In this document: one piece after another, positions 1-9,382 of the stretch
Position numbering within the stretch: position 1 is the first letter of the stretch
How the letters are laid out: every line of letters starts with the position of its first letter
Origin: Chryseobacterium gleum
GTDB lineage: Bacteria; Bacteroidota; Bacteroidia; Flavobacteriales_D; Crocinitomicaceae
Length of the DNA: 64,000 nt
NCBI GenBank assembly: GCA_945897565.1
Contig: CAMDFN010000006.1
Location: forward strand, 40,908 to 104,907
Direction of reading: 5' to 3'
Program-made: the position numbers and the translations under genes
The notes under the pieces: model-generated
What the model was told of the DNA's origin: nothing
What the model saw: the letters and a program-made list of their open reading frames with translations, nothing else
The model's database searches: none

Positions 1-249
1 TTGTTTTACAATCATGCCACTATACAAAATGGACAAGTTACTTCATTGAAGCTCCGCGACTACCTCACACTAAAAGAAAATATTGCTGTTTTGAAAAATG
101 ACGCCGCAGCACTCAGCGAATTTGAAGAATTGAGTTACTTTGCGGAGGCGTTTTTATTGAAAGGGAATCTAGCGCTGTTTTTAGTAAAAGAAGAGCGCGA
201 TGCCAAAGGCAATGAACAAGACACCGATCAGCCGGTTCACCAATCTTAA
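1..249 (+). CDS. C-terminal fragment of an unrecognised protein (uncertain)
   Basis: An open frame runs in from the left edge and stops at 249. The other two forward frames close within the first 110 bases, and the codons up to about 185 look like coding sequence (Glu/Lys/Leu-rich, helical). I do not recognise the family. The last 69 bases overlap the 3' end of the convergent LysE-type gene, which is longer than the 4-base tail overlaps usual in this window, so the frame could be a shadow or its tail could be fortuitous. No start can be assigned because the beginning lies outside the window. Confidence 0.35.
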   Translation: MFYNHATIQNGQVTSLKLRDYLTLKENIAVLKNDAAALSEFEELSYFAEAFLLKGNLALFLVKEERDAKGNEQDTDQPVHQS

Positions 250-780
250 AAACTGCTCGGTTATATACGGCTTCAAAAAAGAAGCGCTCCAGGCGATCAA
301 GCACTCCATCAAGAAGATGGCCCCGAGTGCGCCCGCAAAATACAACGCGGCCTTCGGAACTTCATATCGAGCAACTGTTTTGAGTTGGGTTGTGATTGCC
401 AACCAACCAATATAATTTCCCGGATTCAAAATATTCAGCAAAAATCCCATTGACATATACTTCAAGAGCTGCTTGTTTTCTGTCTTTGGGTAGGCTGCCT
501 TTTCTTTTTTCAAGAGGTTAGACAAACCATAAAGCAACAAAAATAGGGCGCCATAAATGCGCACCACTAAATCTGTTGTTCCCCCTTTGGGTATCAACTC
601 TGTATTGAACCAACTCAAAGTGATCAAAATAACATCAGAGGCAATGACACCTATTGAAATAAATACACCCGTTCGAAAGCCGTAATCAATGCTATTCTGC
701 ACCAAAGCAAAGAAAACGGTCCCGAGCATCATGCTCATTACCATCCCCGTTAAAAAACCATACATGACTATTTCTGACAT
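181..780 (-). CDS. LysE/RhtB-family amino-acid exporter
   Basis: A 199-residue integral membrane protein with about six hydrophobic helices. The N-terminal helix pattern (GFLTGMVMSMMLGTVFFALV) and the later NILNPGNYIGW segment match the LysE/RhtB translocator family, whose members export amino acids or related small metabolites across the inner membrane. Its length is typical of the family. The substrate cannot be read from sequence. The gene is divergent from the FecA-like receptor at 921, sharing a 140-base intergenic region that holds an inverted repeat, so co-regulation is possible. Its 3' end overlaps an uncertain open frame on the other strand. Confidence 0.85.
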   Translation of the reverse strand: MSEIVMYGFLTGMVMSMMLGTVFFALVQNSIDYGFRTGVFISIGVIASDVILITLSWFNTELIPKGGTTDLVVRIYGALFLLLYGLSNLLKKEKAAYPKTENKQLLKYMSMGFLLNILNPGNYIGWLAITTQLKTVARYEVPKAALYFAGALGAIFLMECLIAWSASFLKPYITEQFLRLVNRLIGVLFIAFGIALFFY

Positions 781-840
781 TTGGTTCGCTTTATGAATTG
801 CGGCTCAAAGCTATTTATTTATTTCCTGTTCTAAAGTAGA

Positions 841-862
841 AAATACCAACTAAATGGTATTT
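841..862. promoter_or_regulatory. Candidate operator: 8-6-8 inverted repeat
   Basis: AAATACCA, six bases, then TGGTATTT: both arms are perfectly complementary. It lies between the divergent LysE-type and FecA-like genes, about 20 bases before the -7 element at 883. The placement suits a dimeric transcription factor controlling the receptor. It is not followed by a T-tract and has only A/T-rich arms, so a terminator is unlikely. The regulator is unknown; resemblance to a Fur box is not close enough to claim. Confidence 0.45.
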
Positions 863-882
863 CCGTTTGCGCCCGCATGCCG

Positions 883-890
883 TACTTTTG
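883..890 (+). promoter_or_regulatory. Bacteroidetes -7 promoter element (TACTTTTG) of the FecA-like gene
   Basis: Matches TAnnTTTG, the -7 element recognised by the Bacteroidetes primary sigma factor. It lies 30 bases before the ATG at 921. A TTTG at 866-869 is present, but its spacing is shorter than usual for a -33 element. Confidence 0.5.
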
Positions 891-920
891 CCACGTTATT
901 TATAATTAATCTAAATAAAA

Positions 921-3152
921 ATGAAGCCGCTCTCCCTCCTCCCCTTCTTTTTCCCCTTACTCATTTTTGCGCAACAACCTAACTCCTCTGACTCGCTCAG
1001 AACAATAGAAACGCAGGGCGTCTCGATTTTTGGGATTCAAAGTAAGTTCATTAGTGGCTCTAGCGCCCGCATAACCAATGCCGAATTACAAAAGCTGAAC
1101 CAAGCTGATATCAACAAGGTTTTGCGCAGCATGCCTGGCCTTCAGGTTCGCGACGAAGAAGGATTTGGCTTGCGACCCAATATCGGTATGCGCGGCACAC
1201 CAGTGAATAGAAGCGCTAAAATTACAGTAATGGAAGATGGTATTCTGATGGCGCCCGCTGCGTACGCAGATCCAGCGGCCTATTATTTCCCAACTTTTGC
1301 GCGAATGAGTGGCGTAGAAGTATTAAAAGGCAGTAGTCAAATCAAATACGGGCCATATACCATTGGTGGCGCCATCAACCTGCTTTCCTCGCCCATTCCA
1401 AATACATTTAGGGCTTTTGCACAAGTAAGTTACGGCAGTTTTGGCGTGAACCAACAACGCCTTTGGGTTGGCGATGCGAAAGGGCAATTCAGTTATTTAT
1501 TTGAAGTCAACAGGTTGGCAGCAACTGGCTTCAAAGAACTCGACGGCGGAGGAAACACTGGTTTTGACCGCAGAGATTTTTTAGGTAAGGTGCGTTGGCA
1601 AAGCAAAAAAACTGCAAAAGTCCAACAAAACGTGCTGCTTAAAGTACTGCATGTAGAAGAACAAGCTCAGGAAACCTACCTCGGGCTCAATGATGATGAT
1701 TTTCAAGCCAATCCGCTGCGGCGCTATGCAGGCACACAAAATGATGAGCTCAATCTCTACCATAACCACTTGGTAGTTCAACACAGCATCAAGCCAAGTC
1801 AAAATCTCCAAATACGCACCAGCGCTTACCTCACCCAAACCTTCAGAGATTGGGGCCGGGCAAATAGCTTTGGGGGGCAAAGCATCAATGCGATTTTAAC
1901 TGACAATGTAACAAATAGCGCAGGCTATTCCATCATGACCGGACAGGCCAACGGAGAGGTTGTTTTCAGAAGTGCGGCCCGCAATTACTTATCAAAAGGT
2001 GTTCAGACAGCTGCTCTTTACCAAATTGACAAAGGCGCGTTTCAACACGAAGCAGAACTGGGCCTTCGCTTGCATCAAGATCAAGCCAACCGCTACGGAA
2101 CACAAAGTAAATACCAAATGACAAATGGTATTATGGTGTTAAGCGATGGTGGCGAACAGGGCAACCAAGAAAACCAAATCAGAGATGCATGGAGTGTCGC
2201 ATTATTTGCGCAATACAAACTGCAATACAAAAAACTGAGTATCAGCGCCGGACTTCGACAAGAAACTATTGCGCTTGATTTTTTCAACTACGGCACCTCC
2301 GACTACGGCAGAACCGGCAGCAATTTAGCTAGCGCCAACAACCAACTCCAGGTATGGCTTCCTGGCGCTAGCCTTTCCTACGCTATGAATAAAAGCAACA
2401 CCTTCTTTTTTGGTGCACACAAAGGTTTCTCACCTCCAGGAATGCCCAGCACAAGTTCAAATAAGCAAGCCAATTCAGAAGTAGCGATGAATTACGAATT
2501 AGGATACCGCTTTACAAGCTGCCAACAGCGCCAAATTCAAGCTGTGCTGTTCAGTAGTGACTACACTAACCTTTTGGGCTCAGACAACATATCGGGTGGT
2601 GGCATGGGAACTGGCGAACTTTTCAATGCAGGTAAAGCCAGTGTTCAAGGCTTAGAGCTAAGTGCTTTGTACCTCCTTAAATTCAATAAATTGAAAAACC
2701 TCCACATGCCTTTGCAGATGAGTTATACTTATACCCATGCTACTTTTTCTGAAACGTTTATCAATGGTGGCGGAGACTGGGGCAGCGGACAAATCTCTAG
2801 TGGTGACTGCATTCCCTTTATTACACCTCACCTATTGAGCGGAAGCATTGGGCTCGAGCATAAAAAATGGAGCGCGCTTTTGAGTGCCAATTACGTAGGA
2901 AGCACCCGCACAACCCCGGGGCAGAATGAATTGATCTTTGCAACATCCAAACAAAATTACGCGCTAGTCAACTGCATCGAAGCGTTCAGCATCGTAGATT
3001 TTTCATTCAACTTTCATTTCAATGCGCAATGGAGCGCATACACCACCGTACAGAATATTGCCAATAACATGGCAATTGTTGCCAATTTGCCCCAGGGCTA
3101 CCGTTCGGCATTGCCTCGTGCTTTGCAACTTGGATTCAAATTAAAACTTTAA
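921..3152 (+). CDS. TonB-dependent outer-membrane receptor, FecA-like (ferric siderophore/citrate type)
   Basis: A 743-residue outer-membrane receptor. Residues 1-17 form a signal peptide ending FA before QQ. The plug domain follows (roughly 30-155), with the family hallmarks LRSMPGLQVRDEEG, GLRPNIGMRG and VEVLKGSSQIKYGP...GGAINL. The remainder is a 22-stranded-barrel-type region ending in hydrophobic LGFKLKL. The ETYLGLNDDDF stretch near residue 250 is characteristic of FecA-like receptors for ferric dicitrate and related chelates. There is no N-terminal FecR-interaction (signalling) domain, no CarboxypepD_reg-like extension and no SusD partner, so iron-chelate uptake is more likely than glycan uptake. 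The ATG follows a TAnnTTTG promoter and an inverted repeat. The exact substrate is inference. Confidence 0.92.
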   Translation: MKPLSLLPFFFPLLIFAQQPNSSDSLRTIETQGVSIFGIQSKFISGSSARITNAELQKLNQADINKVLRSMPGLQVRDEEGFGLRPNIGMRGTPVNRSAKITVMEDGILMAPAAYADPAAYYFPTFARMSGVEVLKGSSQIKYGPYTIGGAINLLSSPIPNTFRAFAQVSYGSFGVNQQRLWVGDAKGQFSYLFEVNRLAATGFKELDGGGNTGFDRRDFLGKVRWQSKKTAKVQQNVLLKVLHVEEQAQETYLGLNDDDFQANPLRRYAGTQNDELNLYHNHLVVQHSIKPSQNLQIRTSAYLTQTFRDWGRANSFGGQSINAILTDNVTNSAGYSIMTGQANGEVVFRSAARNYLSKGVQTAALYQIDKGAFQHEAELGLRLHQDQANRYGTQSKYQMTNGIMVLSDGGEQGNQENQIRDAWSVALFAQYKLQYKKLSISAGLRQETIALDFFNYGTSDYGRTGSNLASANNQLQVWLPGASLSYAMNKSNTFFFGAHKGFSPPGMPSTSSNKQANSEVAMNYELGYRFTSCQQRQIQAVLFSSDYTNLLGSDNISGGGMGTGELFNAGKASVQGLELSALYLLKFNKLKNLHMPLQMSYTYTHATFSETFINGGGDWGSGQISSGDCIPFITPHLLSGSIGLEHKKWSALLSANYVGSTRTTPGQNELIFATSKQNYALVNCIEAFSIVDFSFNFHFNAQWSAYTTVQNIANNMAIVANLPQGYRSALPRALQLGFKLKL

Positions 3153-3252
3153 TGGGCTATGTAGGATTTGGTCAGGTGCTCATTGAAGCGAATTAGGGTC
3201 ATTTAGACAATAATTCTTAACTTCACCCCTCATTTTTTGTACATTTAGTCTC

Positions 3253-5892
3253 ATGTGGAGTAGAGTAGCCAGTTTTATATTAAGGAATCGCTTGTTCGTA
3301 TTGGCCATTATCGGTATTATCACCGTGTTTTTTGGTTACTATGCCGTTACTTCACTCAAGGTAGATAACCGCTTCGGCAACACCCTGCCCAAAGACGACC
3401 CCATCCAAATGGACTACGAAAAGTTCAAATTACAATTTGGAGAAGATGGTTCTACATTAGTCATTGCCGTTCAGACCGACTCCCTTTATACCGAAGAAAA
3501 CTTCAAAAAATGGCGTGAACTTGGTTACCAGATCCTTAAAATCAAAGGTGTAGACAACGTGGTTTCTGAAGCCACGCTCTTTGGCATCACCAATAACATC
3601 AAGAAAAATGAGTTTGAAATTCACCGCATTTTTTCTGATACCACCTTCAGAGATAAATCGATAGACGACGTTCGCAAAGAAATTCGCAAAAACCCTATTT
3701 ACAGAGGTTTGCTCTACAACGACACCAGCAATGTGTCTTTGTTAATGATCGGCATCGATGAAAAAGTGCTTTCAAATCCTAAAAAATCCGATGTAGTACT
3801 CAAAATTGAAGCGCTTGCCGACAAATATGAAAAGCACTTTGGAAAAGTCTACTTTGCTGGGTTACCGCATATTCGTGTGGTTGTTGGCAAACGCATCGTT
3901 TCCGAAATGTATATTTTCTTGGGGCTATCTATTTTAGCTTCTTCGCTGCTCCTCTATATCTTTTTTAGATCGCTTTATGTTGTTTTCCTCTGCAATATTG
4001 TTGTGGCAATTTCAGTGATCTGGGCCTTGGGCAGTATTGCCTTTATGGGCTATCAGCTTTCTATTATCATGGCGCTCGTACCTCCGCTCTTAATTGTCAT
4101 TGGGGTGCCCAACTGTGTCTTTCTCATTACGCGGTACCACCAAGAATACGTGCGGTTCGATAACAAAATGCGCTCATTATTTGTCATGATCAAGCGCATT
4201 GGTTCTGTTACTTTTTTAACCAACCTCACAACCGCTGTCGGCTTCGTTACCTTTACGAGCTCTGATAAACTGGCTCAATTTGGTATTGTTTCGAGCTGGA
4301 ATATTATGGTGGTTTTTGTACTCTCATTGGCCATCATCCCTATTTTTGCTTCCTTCGCCAAGCCACCAAAACCGCGCCACCTCAAACACCTCAGCCGCGT
4401 ATATTCGCAAGGTTTTATTGAATTCATCGTTAAGATTGTGACCAAATATCGCCCTTGGATTTACGTCACCTCTATTTTGCTCGTGATTTTCAGTATTTAC
4501 GGCATGACCAAAATCATTTCAACCGGTAACATCACCAGCGATTTACCCGCCGACGACCCCATTTTGCTCGACCTCAAATTTGTTGAACGCAATTTCGGCG
4601 GCTCTATTCCTTTTGAAATTACAGTTAACTACAAAGAAAAAGGGCGTCTTTTCAATGTCGAGACCATGCGAAAGGTAGAAGAAATACAAAGCGTATTTGC
4701 TAAGGACACGCTCTTCTCTAAAAGTATTTCATACGTAGACCTCATCAAGTCTATCAATATGGCTTACCACGGTGGTGATTCGAGTAAATATACGCTCATC
4801 TCCAACCGCGATAAACTTCGCCTTAAAAAATACATCGATAAACTCGACATGAGCAGCCTCAATGGTGGCTCTATCTCACTTAAAAACCTAGTAGATACCA
4901 GCAAAACCACACTGCGCATTCGCATGCAAATGAAAGACCTCAGCGTAGACGAGGTGGGGCCAGCCTTAGATATACTCAAAATCAAAATCAACCAAATTCT
5001 CAACCCAGACCAACAAACCTTGAACCGTCTTTACACTAAAATTTCAAAAGGCAATACCGCGGCGCTGGATAGCATCATTTACGAACACACTGGCGTATTC
5101 AATAGCCTAACCGCACTTGTTTCAAAAGGCAACGACGAAAAACAGCTGGCGTTTGACATGGACCCAGAAAAAATCAAGACCTACGCCGGAACCCCTCGAT
5201 TCAATAAAAATCTCAAAAAAGCCATTGCTGCAGAACAATACGATTTGATTTTTACGGGCATTAAAGTCGTGCAAACGGAAGGCACCAAATATCTTTTTGT
5301 GAATCTTTTGCAAAGCCTCATATTCGCGATCATCTCTATCGCCATCATGATGGCGTTCTTATTCCGCTCTATGCGCATTATTATGGTCTCGATGATACCG
5401 AACATCATTCCATTGCTCTTTACAGCTGGCATCATGGGTTATTTTCAGATACCGCTCAAGCCGTCCACCATTCTCGTTTTTGGTATTGCATTGGGCATTA
5501 CTGTAGACAACGCTATTCTATTTCTTGGAAAGTACCGAAATGAGCTCAAACAGCATGGTTGGGATGTGCGCTTTGCAATCCTTCACTCTCTGCGCGAAAC
5601 CGGCTTAGGGATTTTCTACACTTCTGTGATCTTGTTCTTTGGCTTCTTGATGTTTGTGTTCTCTCAGTTTGGAGGCACTAAGGCGCTGGGGCTTTTGGTA
5701 TCCATTACAATTATGGTGGGTATGGCCACCAACCTGATCATCTTGCCCGCTCTTCTTTTAACGCTAGAACGCAAATTTAGCATGCGTTCTTTCCAAGAAC
5801 CTTTCTTTGATATTTACAACGAAGAAACAGACTATGACATAGACAAACTCGAGATCGAGTTTGCCGAAGAAGAAGAAAAAAGTAAGGATTAA
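3253..5892 (+). CDS. RND-superfamily (MMPL/SSD-type) exporter
   Basis: An 879-residue inner-membrane protein with the duplicated RND architecture. TM1 lies near residue 15, a periplasmic domain follows (about 35-215), then five helices with a sterol-sensing-domain-like block (around 220-370). The second half repeats this: a TM at about 400, a periplasmic domain at 425-675 and a final helix bundle at 690-850. The length and two-domain layout match the HAE3/MMPL group that moves hydrophobic or lipid substrates (for example hopanoid or lipid exporters), rather than the three-component AcrB pumps; no membrane-fusion protein or TolC gene is adjacent. The tail is acidic. It overlaps the convergent paaZ by 4 bases. 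The substrate is unknown. Confidence 0.92.
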   Translation: MWSRVASFILRNRLFVLAIIGIITVFFGYYAVTSLKVDNRFGNTLPKDDPIQMDYEKFKLQFGEDGSTLVIAVQTDSLYTEENFKKWRELGYQILKIKGVDNVVSEATLFGITNNIKKNEFEIHRIFSDTTFRDKSIDDVRKEIRKNPIYRGLLYNDTSNVSLLMIGIDEKVLSNPKKSDVVLKIEALADKYEKHFGKVYFAGLPHIRVVVGKRIVSEMYIFLGLSILASSLLLYIFFRSLYVVFLCNIVVAISVIWALGSIAFMGYQLSIIMALVPPLLIVIGVPNCVFLITRYHQEYVRFDNKMRSLFVMIKRIGSVTFLTNLTTAVGFVTFTSSDKLAQFGIVSSWNIMVVFVLSLAIIPIFASFAKPPKPRHLKHLSRVYSQGFIEFIVKIVTKYRPWIYVTSILLVIFSIYGMTKIISTGNITSDLPADDPILLDLKFVERNFGGSIPFEITVNYKEKGRLFNVETMRKVEEIQSVFAKDTLFSKSISYVDLIKSINMAYHGGDSSKYTLISNRDKLRLKKYIDKLDMSSLNGGSISLKNLVDTSKTTLRIRMQMKDLSVDEVGPALDILKIKINQILNPDQQTLNRLYTKISKGNTAALDSIIYEHTGVFNSLTALVSKGNDEKQLAFDMDPEKIKTYAGTPRFNKNLKKAIAAEQYDLIFTGIKVVQTEGTKYLFVNLLQSLIFAIISIAIMMAFLFRSMRIIMVSMIPNIIPLLFTAGIMGYFQIPLKPSTILVFGIALGITVDNAILFLGKYRNELKQHGWDVRFAILHSLRETGLGIFYTSVILFFGFLMFVFSQFGGTKALGLLVSITIMVGMATNLIILPALLLTLERKFSMRSFQEPFFDIYNEETDYDIDKLEIEFAEEEEKSKD

Positions 5893-7934
5893 GCGTCTGT
5901 AAGTTTTTTAACCATTGTCAGAATGGTAGCTAAAGCAACTGTTTCTCCGGTTTCGTCATAGACATCCACCAAAAACTTCACAATCCCTTTGGCGATATCA
6001 TCCTCAGAGCGTTTCTCTTGATCGATTTTTTCCTTAACAGTAAACCGCACGCCGATGGTTGCTCCTGGGTAAACAGGCTTGGTAAAACGCGCCTCTTCAA
6101 TTCCGTAGTTCAGTAAAACAGGGCCTTTCTTAGGGTCTACAAACAAACCCGCAGCTTTGGACAAAATAAAATATCCGTGCGCAACACGGCGCTCAAATAT
6201 GGTGCCTTCAAGAGAAGTAGCGTCCATGTGGGCATAAAAGTTATCACCTGAGACATTTGCAAAATTAACGATGTCGGCATCGGTAACGGTATGCTTGTGC
6301 GTAAACACCGTTTCACCAACCACCAATTCTTCAAAATGCTTCCTAAATACATGCGGTTGGGCTTCCGGCATGGCTGAACCTACCTGAAACTGCTGGGTAA
6401 TGGCTGTTATGGTGCTTGGATGCCCTTGGATGGCTGTGCGTTGCAAATAATGCAGCACACCGCGCTTTCCGCCCATTTCTTCGCCGCCGCCAGCTCTGCC
6501 CGGGCCGCCATGTGTAAGTAAGGGCATTGGTGAGCCATGGCCAGTGCTTTCTTTAGCACATTCTTTATTGAGAACGAGGATGCGGCCGTGCATACTGGCT
6601 GCGCCAACCACGTAATCAACCGCCTCAGCATTACTCGGCGTAACAATAGAAGAAACCAAAGAGCCCTTGCCCATTTTGGCAAGTTCTATAGCTGCAGCCA
6701 TGTCTTTGTAAGGCATAATGGTAGCTACTGGTCCAAATGCTTCGATGTCGTGAACTGCTGTTGCCGTAAAAGGCTGCTCATTGCGAAATAAAATTGGCGG
6801 GAAAAACGCACCTGCTTCTTTGTTGGCTCCGAACACCTCAAATTCATTGAGGTCGCCAAATACTATTTGTTGAGATTGTGCCAAAAATTCGACATTGGCA
6901 CGCACCCTCTCTACTTGAAGCTGTGTTGCCAAAGCACCCATGCGCACGCCTTCTACCGATGGATCACCTATTTTAATTGTTGCCAAACGCGCCGCAATAG
7001 CGCCCTGTACCTCATCTAATAGGTTTTCAGGAACAATAATGCGGCGAACAGCTGTACATTTTTGACCTGCTTTGATCGTCATTTCTTTGACGCATTCTTT
7101 TACAAATAAATCGAATTCTTCGGTGCCCGGAACTGCTGCTTGCCCGAGAACTGTGGCATTAAGGGAGTCTGCTTCTAAATTAAAGCTGACGCTTTGTTCG
7201 GCAATGCGCGGCAAGCCTTTGAGCAACTTACCTGTTACAGCACTTCCGGTAAAAGTAACCACATCTCTTGCGTCAACAGTATCTAAAATGCCGCGCCCAA
7301 GACCACAAATCAGTTGTACTGCGCCTTCTGGTAAAATTTTGGAATCAATGATGTCTCTGACCATGACTTCTGTCAAGAAACATGTGTATTCAGATGGCTT
7401 TACCACTGCAGGCACTCCGGCCATGAGATTGACGGCGATTTTTTCGAGCATGCCCCAAATTGGGAAATTGAAAGCATTGATGTGCACCGCAACTCCTTCT
7501 TTTGGCACCATGATATGATGCCCTATAAAAGTGCCGTTTTTAGAGAGCGGGGCGGCAACACCATCTACGTAATATGGCAAATCCGGAAACTGACGTCGCA
7601 AGCTCGCATTGGCAAATAAGTTGCCGATACCGCCCTCGATATCTATCCAGGAGTCGATTTTTGTAGCGCCGGTGAGCGCAGATATTTGATAGTATTTTTC
7701 TTTGCGCTCCATTAAAAACAAAGCCAATGCCTTTAGCATCCGACCGCGTTCTTGAAAAGTCATTTTACGCAACGCGTATCCTTTTTGTCTTGCATAGGAT
7801 AAAACCTCAGCAAAGTCAATACCTGCGCTAGACACTTCTCCGATTTGCACTCCGTTTAGCGCATTGAACAAGGGGGTTTCTACCCCTTGGCCATCAACCC
7901 ATTGTCCGAGAATATAATTTTGAAAACGTTGCAT
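5889..7934 (-). CDS. paaZ: PaaZ: bifunctional oxepin-CoA hydrolase / 3-oxo-5,6-dehydrosuberyl-CoA semialdehyde dehydrogenase
   Basis: A 681-residue fusion matching PaaZ in length and order. An aldehyde dehydrogenase domain (1 to about 515) carries the catalytic Cys293 in GQKCTAVRR and the general base Glu254 in NLEADS. A MaoC-like hydratase domain follows (about 530-681) with HKHTVTDADIVNFANVSGD and the His/Asp hot-dog motif. In the phenylacetate pathway the hydratase opens the oxepin-CoA ring and the dehydrogenase oxidises the resulting aldehyde. None of paaABCDE, paaG or paaK lies in the window, so the pathway may be elsewhere or incomplete. It is followed, in the minus direction, by a 4-base tail overlap with the RND gene; rseP is 6 bases upstream. 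Confidence 0.93.
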   Translation of the reverse strand: MQRFQNYILGQWVDGQGVETPLFNALNGVQIGEVSSAGIDFAEVLSYARQKGYALRKMTFQERGRMLKALALFLMERKEKYYQISALTGATKIDSWIDIEGGIGNLFANASLRRQFPDLPYYVDGVAAPLSKNGTFIGHHIMVPKEGVAVHINAFNFPIWGMLEKIAVNLMAGVPAVVKPSEYTCFLTEVMVRDIIDSKILPEGAVQLICGLGRGILDTVDARDVVTFTGSAVTGKLLKGLPRIAEQSVSFNLEADSLNATVLGQAAVPGTEEFDLFVKECVKEMTIKAGQKCTAVRRIIVPENLLDEVQGAIAARLATIKIGDPSVEGVRMGALATQLQVERVRANVEFLAQSQQIVFGDLNEFEVFGANKEAGAFFPPILFRNEQPFTATAVHDIEAFGPVATIMPYKDMAAAIELAKMGKGSLVSSIVTPSNAEAVDYVVGAASMHGRILVLNKECAKESTGHGSPMPLLTHGGPGRAGGGEEMGGKRGVLHYLQRTAIQGHPSTITAITQQFQVGSAMPEAQPHVFRKHFEELVVGETVFTHKHTVTDADIVNFANVSGDNFYAHMDATSLEGTIFERRVAHGYFILSKAAGLFVDPKKGPVLLNYGIEEARFTKPVYPGATIGVRFTVKEKIDQEKRSEDDIAKGIVKFLVDVYDETGETVALATILTMVKKLTDA

Positions 7935-7940
7935 AGCAGA

Positions 7941-9344
7941 TTATTTGATTAACCAACGCACTAAATCAGCGCCATTGGCATAGACCATCAATGAAAGCAA
8001 TAAGAAAATGCCGATGTATTGCGCCACCTCTAATACTTTTTGTGGTGCTTCTTTACCGGTGATCATTTCATATAAAAGAAAGACAACATGACCGCCGTCG
8101 AGTGCAGGTATTGGTAAAATATTCATGAAGGCCAATATAATTGATAACAAGGCTGTGGTTAGCCAGAAAGTGTGCCAATCCCACAATGGCGGAAACATAT
8201 TGCCAATAGAAGCAAAACCACCAATTTGAGTAGCGCCTTTTTTAGTGAAAACGAATTTGAATTGGCTAACGTAGTCAGATAAGGTGTTGTAGCCGTAACC
8301 CATTCCGATGCTTACGCTTTGTGCAAAACCATATTTTTTATTCGAAATCGCTTTTTGGTCGACAAACTTTGAATTGGTCAAGATGCCGATAGTTCCGTTT
8401 GACTTCACTTTGACATCGAGCGTTATGGTGTCTTTTGGATTGCTCTTTCTAGCAACTTTAATTGCTACTGTCTGGTTCTTATGGGCAAAAAGGGCCGCTT
8501 GAAACTCGTCGTAATACTCAATGTGTTGGCCATTGACCTCATCGATGTGGTCTTTTGATTTGAGCCCAGCGCGCAGTGCTGGAGAATCTTTGCTCACCTC
8601 TGCCACCTTAAGAGATGTGGAGCGCAAAGTAAATGCAGGCAAAGCGCCAGCTTCAAATAATTTTTGATCGATATCTGAAGGAAGTGTGAGGTATGCGATT
8701 GTTCCGTCTGGGTGTTGAACAGTGATCTTGTGCGCGCCACGCAACAATATTTCCTTGTTGATGTCATCTAAATTGAGGGGTTTCTTTCCTTCTATATCTA
8801 GGATAATGTCGCCAGCATAAATACCGTATTTAGCCATGTAAGGATGCACACCCAATCCAGCTTGCAACTTGTTTTGATCGAAGGTCAACTGGCCCCAAGT
8901 AAAGACAACTCCTATATAAATAATGAAGCCCAATACGAGATTGACCGTAACCCCGCCAATCATGATGATGAGGCGCTGCCAAGGTTTTTTACTTCTGAAC
9001 TCCCAAGGCTGCGGTTCGTTCTTGAGTTGTTCGGTGTCCATAGATTCGTCTATCATGCCCGCAATTTTGACATATCCCCCTAGCGGAACCCAACCTATAC
9101 CCCATTCAGTAGTATTTGGGTCTTCGGACCATTCGCTCGGTGAAGACTTGCTGAACCAAGATTTTTTCTTTTGACCATTCACGCGTTTCCAGCGGAAAAA
9201 AGAAAAATAAGGATTGAAAAAAAGATAAAATTTCTCTACCCGCGTCTTGAATAATTTAGCTGGAATAAAGTGACCAAATTCGTGAAGAGTCACGAGAATG
9301 GCAAGTGAAGTGATGAGCTGAGCTGCTTTGATTAGAATTTCCAT
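7941..9344 (-). CDS. rseP: RseP-type site-2 zinc metalloprotease
   Basis: A 467-residue intramembrane protease of the M50B family. The zinc motif HEFGH is at residues 21-25 in the first helix. PDZ-like segments occupy the central periplasmic part (around 165-330). The third zinc-ligand motif NILPIPALDGGHVVF comes near the C-terminus, followed by a last membrane helix. In Gram-negative bacteria RseP cleaves anti-sigma factors and remnant signal peptides in the inner membrane, linking envelope stress to transcription. No rseA or sigE gene is adjacent here. It sits between paaZ and polA on the same strand, with its own -7 element at 9363-9370. Confidence 0.95.
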   Translation of the reverse strand: MEILIKAAQLITSLAILVTLHEFGHFIPAKLFKTRVEKFYLFFNPYFSFFRWKRVNGQKKKSWFSKSSPSEWSEDPNTTEWGIGWVPLGGYVKIAGMIDESMDTEQLKNEPQPWEFRSKKPWQRLIIMIGGVTVNLVLGFIIYIGVVFTWGQLTFDQNKLQAGLGVHPYMAKYGIYAGDIILDIEGKKPLNLDDINKEILLRGAHKITVQHPDGTIAYLTLPSDIDQKLFEAGALPAFTLRSTSLKVAEVSKDSPALRAGLKSKDHIDEVNGQHIEYYDEFQAALFAHKNQTVAIKVARKSNPKDTITLDVKVKSNGTIGILTNSKFVDQKAISNKKYGFAQSVSIGMGYGYNTLSDYVSQFKFVFTKKGATQIGGFASIGNMFPPLWDWHTFWLTTALLSIILAFMNILPIPALDGGHVVFLLYEMITGKEAPQKVLEVAQYIGIFLLLSLMVYANGADLVRWLIK

Positions 9345-9362
9345 TTTGTCTTATAAGAGTTA

Positions 9363-9370
9363 CAAAGATA
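9363..9370 (-). promoter_or_regulatory. -7 promoter element (TATCTTTG) of rseP
   Basis: On the minus strand this reads TATCTTTG, matching TAnnTTTG, 18 bases before the rseP start and just beyond the polA stop. It suggests rseP (and perhaps paaZ) is transcribed separately from polA. Confidence 0.5.
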
Positions 9371-9382
9371 CCTTAAGTTTAA

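Noticed and set aside
7072..7518. 148-residue forward frame opposite paaZ
   Set aside because: Antisense shadow of the conserved ALDH domain; low-complexity Ser/Thr/Pro composition and no family match.
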